Shown here in pieces: positions 50,612-53,694 of a stretch of 53,694 bases of DNA; the stretch's first letter is position 1; each line of letters starts with the position of its first letter. Origin of the DNA: Opitutia bacterium (GTDB lineage Bacteria > Verrucomicrobiota > Verrucomicrobiia > Opitutales > Seribacteraceae). The stretch is taken from positions 1-53,694 of the forward strand of contig JABGWZ010000102.1 in assembly GCA_018675995.1 (NCBI GenBank), given 5' to 3'. A program made the translations under genes and the position numbers. Under the pieces are notes generated by a model, which saw only the letters and a program-made list of their open reading frames with translations, had not been told where the DNA came from and searched no databases.

Positions 50612-52426
50612 CTAAAGTCGGGAAACCAATAATTCTCTTTCAAAAAGCATTTCCTTGGGCAATGATTCGGAAAGTTGTAAAAACAACTCCTCATGCCGAA
50701 GAGTTTGCATACGAAGGTTCTCCGGATCAATCGACATCAGTTTACTCCAATCCTTGTCATTAAACTCTAATCCTGACCAATCTAAATCGTCTTTATAGGG
50801 AACCCAACCCAATCGTCCTTCATGTGCCCTACCTTGACCGGATGATCTTTCGACAATCCAACGAAGAACCCTCATATTATCACGGAAACCGGGCCATAAA
50901 AACTTACCATCCTCATCTTTGCGGAACCAATTAACATGAAAAATTCGAGGTTTATTTTTAAGCTTTTTTCCCATTTTCATCCAATGCTTAAAGTAATCTC
51001 CCATGTTATAACCACAAAAAGGTAGCATAGCCATTGGGTCCCGTCTTAAATTCCCTAAGGCTCCCTCGGCAGCAGCGGTTGTTTCCGAGGCAAGTGTAGC
51101 CCCGAGGTAGACTCCATGATTCCAATTAAATGATTGATATACCAGCGGGATATCAGACATACGACGCCCGCCAAATATGAAAGCAGATACTGGTACCCCT
51201 TGCGGGTTTTCCCAATCCGGGTCAATTGTTGGACATTGGGATGCCGGAGCAGTAAAGCGGGCATTAGGATGAGCGGCTGGGGATCCCAATTCAGTGGACC
51301 ATTCACGTCCCTGCCAGTCTGTTAAACCAGAAGGTGCTTCTTCGGTTAATCCTTCCCACCACACATCTCCATCTGCAGTTAAGGCTACATTTGTAAACAA
51401 AGTATTTTCCTTCATCGACTCCATCGCATTTGGGTTTGTCTCCCAGGATGTACCAGGAGCCACTCCAAAAAAACCAGCTTCAGGATTAATCGCACGCAAA
51501 CAACCGCTTTCATCAGGTTTCAACCATGCGATATCATCTCCGACCGTTGAAACCTTCCATCCCTTCATTGAATCTGGTGCGACCAACATAGCCATATTGG
51601 TTTTCCCACAGGCACTTGGAAAAGCTCCAGCAACATAGGTCTTTTTACCATCAGGATTTTCAACACCCAGAATCAGCATATGCTCCGCCATCCATTCATT
51701 ATCCCTCGCCATGCACGAAGCAATACGAAGTGCGAGACATTTTTTCCCCAATAAAGCGTTTCCACCGTAGCCGCTTCCATATGATACAATTGTTCTTTGC
51801 TCTGGAAAATGAACAATATGGGTATCTTCCGGATTGCAGGGCCATGGCACATCCTCAGTTCCTTCAGGTAACGGACAACCAACAGAATGGAGACATGGCA
51901 CAAAAAAGTCTTTCTCACCCATAATATCAAGCACCTTGCTTCCCATACGGGTCATGATCTTCAGATTTAAAACCACATAAGGGGAATCGGTTACCTGAAC
52001 TCCAAATTGAGATAAAGGAGAGCCAAGTGGTCCCATACAAAAAGGGATTATATACATGGTGCGCCCCTCCATTGCTCCCTTAAAAAGCCGTTTCAATTTG
52101 GCTCTCATTTTTCGGGGCTCCTCCCAATTATTGGTGGCACCCGCATCTCCCTTTCCGTAACTGCAAATAAAAGTACGACTTTCCACCCGAGCTACATCCC
52201 GTGGATCAGACCTGACTAAAAAACTATTCGGCCTTTTCTCTTGATTCAATTCAATCATTGAACCCTGGCTAATCATAAGCCCACATAGTTCTTCCCATTC
52301 CTGATCTGAACCGTCACACCAACGAACTTCTTTTGGATCACACATCTCGATCATTTTATCCAACCATTTAAGCAAAGCATGGTTATTCGTTTTACTACGA
52401 TCGAAAGTTACTTTTTTTGAATCCAT
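50612..52426 (-). CDS. pckG: Phosphoenolpyruvate carboxykinase (GTP)
   Basis: This 604-residue enzyme converts oxaloacetate and GTP to PEP, CO2 and GDP, the entry to gluconeogenesis. It is the GTP type: [12 protein letters not shown] (P-loop Gly-Lys-Thr) after [45 protein letters not shown], and the metal-binding [17 protein letters not shown]. Length is normal for the class. It is divergent from carA over a 137-bp gap and its end is 10 bp from ctaG. Gluconeogenesis fits growth on amino acids and organic acids, though glycan degradation genes are also present. Confidence 0.98.
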   Translation of the reverse strand: MDSKKVTFDRSKTNNHALLKWLDKMIEMCDPKEVRWCDGSDQEWEELCGLMISQGSMIELNQEKRPNSFLVRSDPRDVARVESRTFICSYGKGDAGATNNWEEPRKMRAKLKRLFKGAMEGRTMYIIPFCMGPLGSPLSQFGVQVTDSPYVVLNLKIMTRMGSKVLDIMGEKDFFVPCLHSVGCPLPEGTEDVPWPCNPEDTHIVHFPEQRTIVSYGSGYGGNALLGKKCLALRIASCMARDNEWMAEHMLILGVENPDGKKTYVAGAFPSACGKTNMAMLVAPDSMKGWKVSTVGDDIAWLKPDESGCLRAINPEAGFFGVAPGTSWETNPNAMESMKENTLFTNVALTADGDVWWEGLTEEAPSGLTDWQGREWSTELGSPAAHPNARFTAPASQCPTIDPDWENPQGVPVSAFIFGGRRMSDIPLVYQSFNWNHGVYLGATLASETTAAAEGALGNLRRDPMAMLPFCGYNMGDYFKHWMKMGKKLKNKPRIFHVNWFRKDEDGKFLWPGFRDNMRVLRWIVERSSGQGRAHEGRLGWVPYKDDLDWSGLEFNDKDWSKLMSIDPENLRMQTLRHEELFLQLSESLPKEMLFERELLVSRL

Positions 52427-52563
52427 AAAATCTACTCGGTAAGGACGAGGAGGAATTTAGTCAAACATTCCCTACTATTTTAGTAAAAATACTCCCTTTT
52501 TCTTTAATTTTACAAATCAAGTTTGCCAATTAGGTCATGAAGTTGTAACTCAGTTATTTGTTT

Positions 52564-53694
52564 ATGCATAAACAAATAAAACAAAGAGATGCCTTGTTAG
52601 CGTTAGAAGATGGAAGCCTTTTCAAAGGGTTTTCCTTTGGAGCAAAAGCAACCGTGGAAGGAGAAGCTGTTTTTAACACGGCAATCACCGGATATCAGGA
52701 AACTTTAACCGACCCTTCCTATTATGGACAGATTGTGACCATGACCACCCCCCAGATTGGTAACTATGGAGTAAATTTGGAAGACGAAGAATCGGACGGG
52801 CCAAAAGTAGCCGGTTTCGTGGTTCGAGACTTGAGCCCAATAGTGAGCAACTGGCGGGCCACCGATTCTCTTGACAATTACCTCAAAACAAACGGAATAC
52901 CCGGAATTTCAGGTGTGGACACCCGGGCTATCACCAAAAGAATTCGTGTGCATGGTGCCCTCAAAGCATGCATAAGCACAGAAAATATTAGTGACGAAGA
53001 GGCACTTCAGAAAGCAAGGGAATGGCAAGGGATTGTAGGTAAAGATTTTGTCAAAGAGGTAACCTGTAAAGAATCCTACACCTGGGATCCCTCCGGCGAA
53101 AAGAGCAAGCCATTTACAGTTGTTGGAACTAACCTTTCCTCTACATTCGAAAAGAACACAACCCATCGCCTTGTTGCCTTTGACTACGGTGCTAAACGAG
53201 CCATTTATAAAAATCTGCGAAGATATGGATTCGAAGTGATTGTTCTTCCCGCAGATGCTTCTGCACAGGAAGCCATCTCTCATAAACCGGATGCGATTTT
53301 TCTCTCAAACGGTCCCGGTGATCCATCCGCTTTGGAATATGCTCATAATACAATCAAATCCCTCCTTTCGGATTATCCAATATTTGGAATATGCCTGGGT
53401 CACCAAATTTTAACCCACGCCATAGGTGCCGGTACATATAAGTTGAAATTTGGTCATCGTGGTGCAAATCAACCGGTGAAAAATATCGAAACTAAGAAAG
53501 TTGCTATTACCTCGCAGAATCATGGTTTTGCAGCAGACAAGGAAAAGCTCGAAGAGATGGGTGCGATCGTAACTGAATATAATTTAAATGATCAAACCGT
53601 ATCTGGAATGAGGATCAAGGATTTGCCTGTTTTCTCAGTTCAATACCACCCCGAAGCATCCCCGGGCCCGAACGATGCAAATCATCTTTTCCAA
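52564..53694 (+). CDS. carA: Carbamoyl-phosphate synthase small subunit, truncated by window end
   Basis: 377 codons from the ATG at 52564 run to the window edge; the family is about 380 residues, so only the last few are missing. It hydrolyses glutamine and passes ammonia to CarB for pyrimidine and arginine synthesis. The N-terminal domain shows LALEDGSLFKGFSFGA, TGYQETLTDPSYYGQI and TRAITKRIRVHGALKACIST. The glutamine amidotransferase domain has LSNGPGDPSALEY, the nucleophile in FGICLGHQILTHAIG, and YHPEASPGP (His, Glu). The 137 bases to pckG hold no clear regulatory hairpin. Confidence 0.97.
   Translation, partial: MHKQIKQRDALLALEDGSLFKGFSFGAKATVEGEAVFNTAITGYQETLTDPSYYGQIVTMTTPQIGNYGVNLEDEESDGPKVAGFVVRDLSPIVSNWRATDSLDNYLKTNGIPGISGVDTRAITKRIRVHGALKACISTENISDEEALQKAREWQGIVGKDFVKEVTCKESYTWDPSGEKSKPFTVVGTNLSSTFEKNTTHRLVAFDYGAKRAIYKNLRRYGFEVIVLPADASAQEAISHKPDAIFLSNGPGDPSALEYAHNTIKSLLSDYPIFGICLGHQILTHAIGAGTYKLKFGHRGANQPVKNIETKKVAITSQNHGFAADKEKLEEMGAIVTEYNLNDQTVSGMRIKDLPVFSVQYHPEASPGPNDANHLFQ

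Noticed and set aside
52909-53283. 124-codon frame on the minus strand
   Set aside because: Lies entirely antisense to the well-supported carA.

Overview
The window most likely comes from a marine-type member of Verrucomicrobiota (PVC superphylum). The strongest clue is the block at 7.2-12.4 kb, where a DUF1549/DUF1553 cytochrome-like protein, a DUF1501 protein and a DUF1080 protein stand together, with an iduronate-type sulfatase nearby. This set is characteristic of Verrucomicrobiota and Planctomycetota. The housekeeping genes (GTP-type PEPCK, CobA-HemD fusion, caa3-type oxidase cluster) fit that assignment. The DNA is moderately AT-rich. Almost no start codon I inspected has a Shine-Dalgarno sequence. 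No insertion sequence, phage gene or CRISPR array was seen.

Layout. 1-12.4 kb is a polysaccharide and sugar catabolism region, almost all on the minus strand: the end of a ThuA-like protein, an SMP-30 lactonase, an esterase-like protein, a sulfatase, a histidine phosphatase, a GH81 endo-beta-1,3-glucanase with an inserted beta-sandwich, DUF1501, the DUF1549/DUF1553 protein and DUF1080. 12.5-15.8 kb is a minus-strand run: an ArsC/Spx-like protein, an NTF2-like protein, a 78-residue protein, a TatD-like hydrolase and cysS. 15.9-21.6 kb holds a large M16 peptidase lipoprotein, two unknown small genes, an isolated HTH protein in AT-rich DNA, about 0.85 kb without a convincing gene, and tRNA-Lys. 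21.6-33.5 kb is mainly amino-acid metabolism: an acyl-CoA/ACP synthetase, cimA, then the minus-strand run serA-plsY-hom-lysC-thrC-GT9, and ffh. 33.5-39.6 kb carries peroxiredoxin-thioredoxin-small acidic protein, hemC-cobA/hemD-trpF, and tRNA-Val-ilvN-ilvC. 39.6-43.7 kb has an unknown repeat-bearing secreted protein, thyA-folA, and a Sco-type copper chaperone with a His-rich periplasmic partner. 44.0-50.6 kb is a complete cytochrome c oxidase operon (ctaB, coxB, coxA, coxC, subunit IV, ctaG). The window ends with pckG (minus) and an almost complete carA (plus).

How it works together. The first region looks like extracellular or periplasmic attack on laminarin-like and sulfated glycans, followed by processing of oxidised or keto-sugars. 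The middle makes the aspartate-family and branched-chain amino acids: citramalate to 2-ketobutyrate, homoserine to threonine, and KARI with the acetolactate synthase small subunit. The oxidase operon and the divergent Sco/His-rich pair form one respiratory unit with its copper delivery. The most unusual observation is that both oxidase subunit II and subunit IV carry an extra periplasmic segment resembling a small CBM5/12 (chitin-binding-like) module, which I do not know as a standard part of this enzyme.
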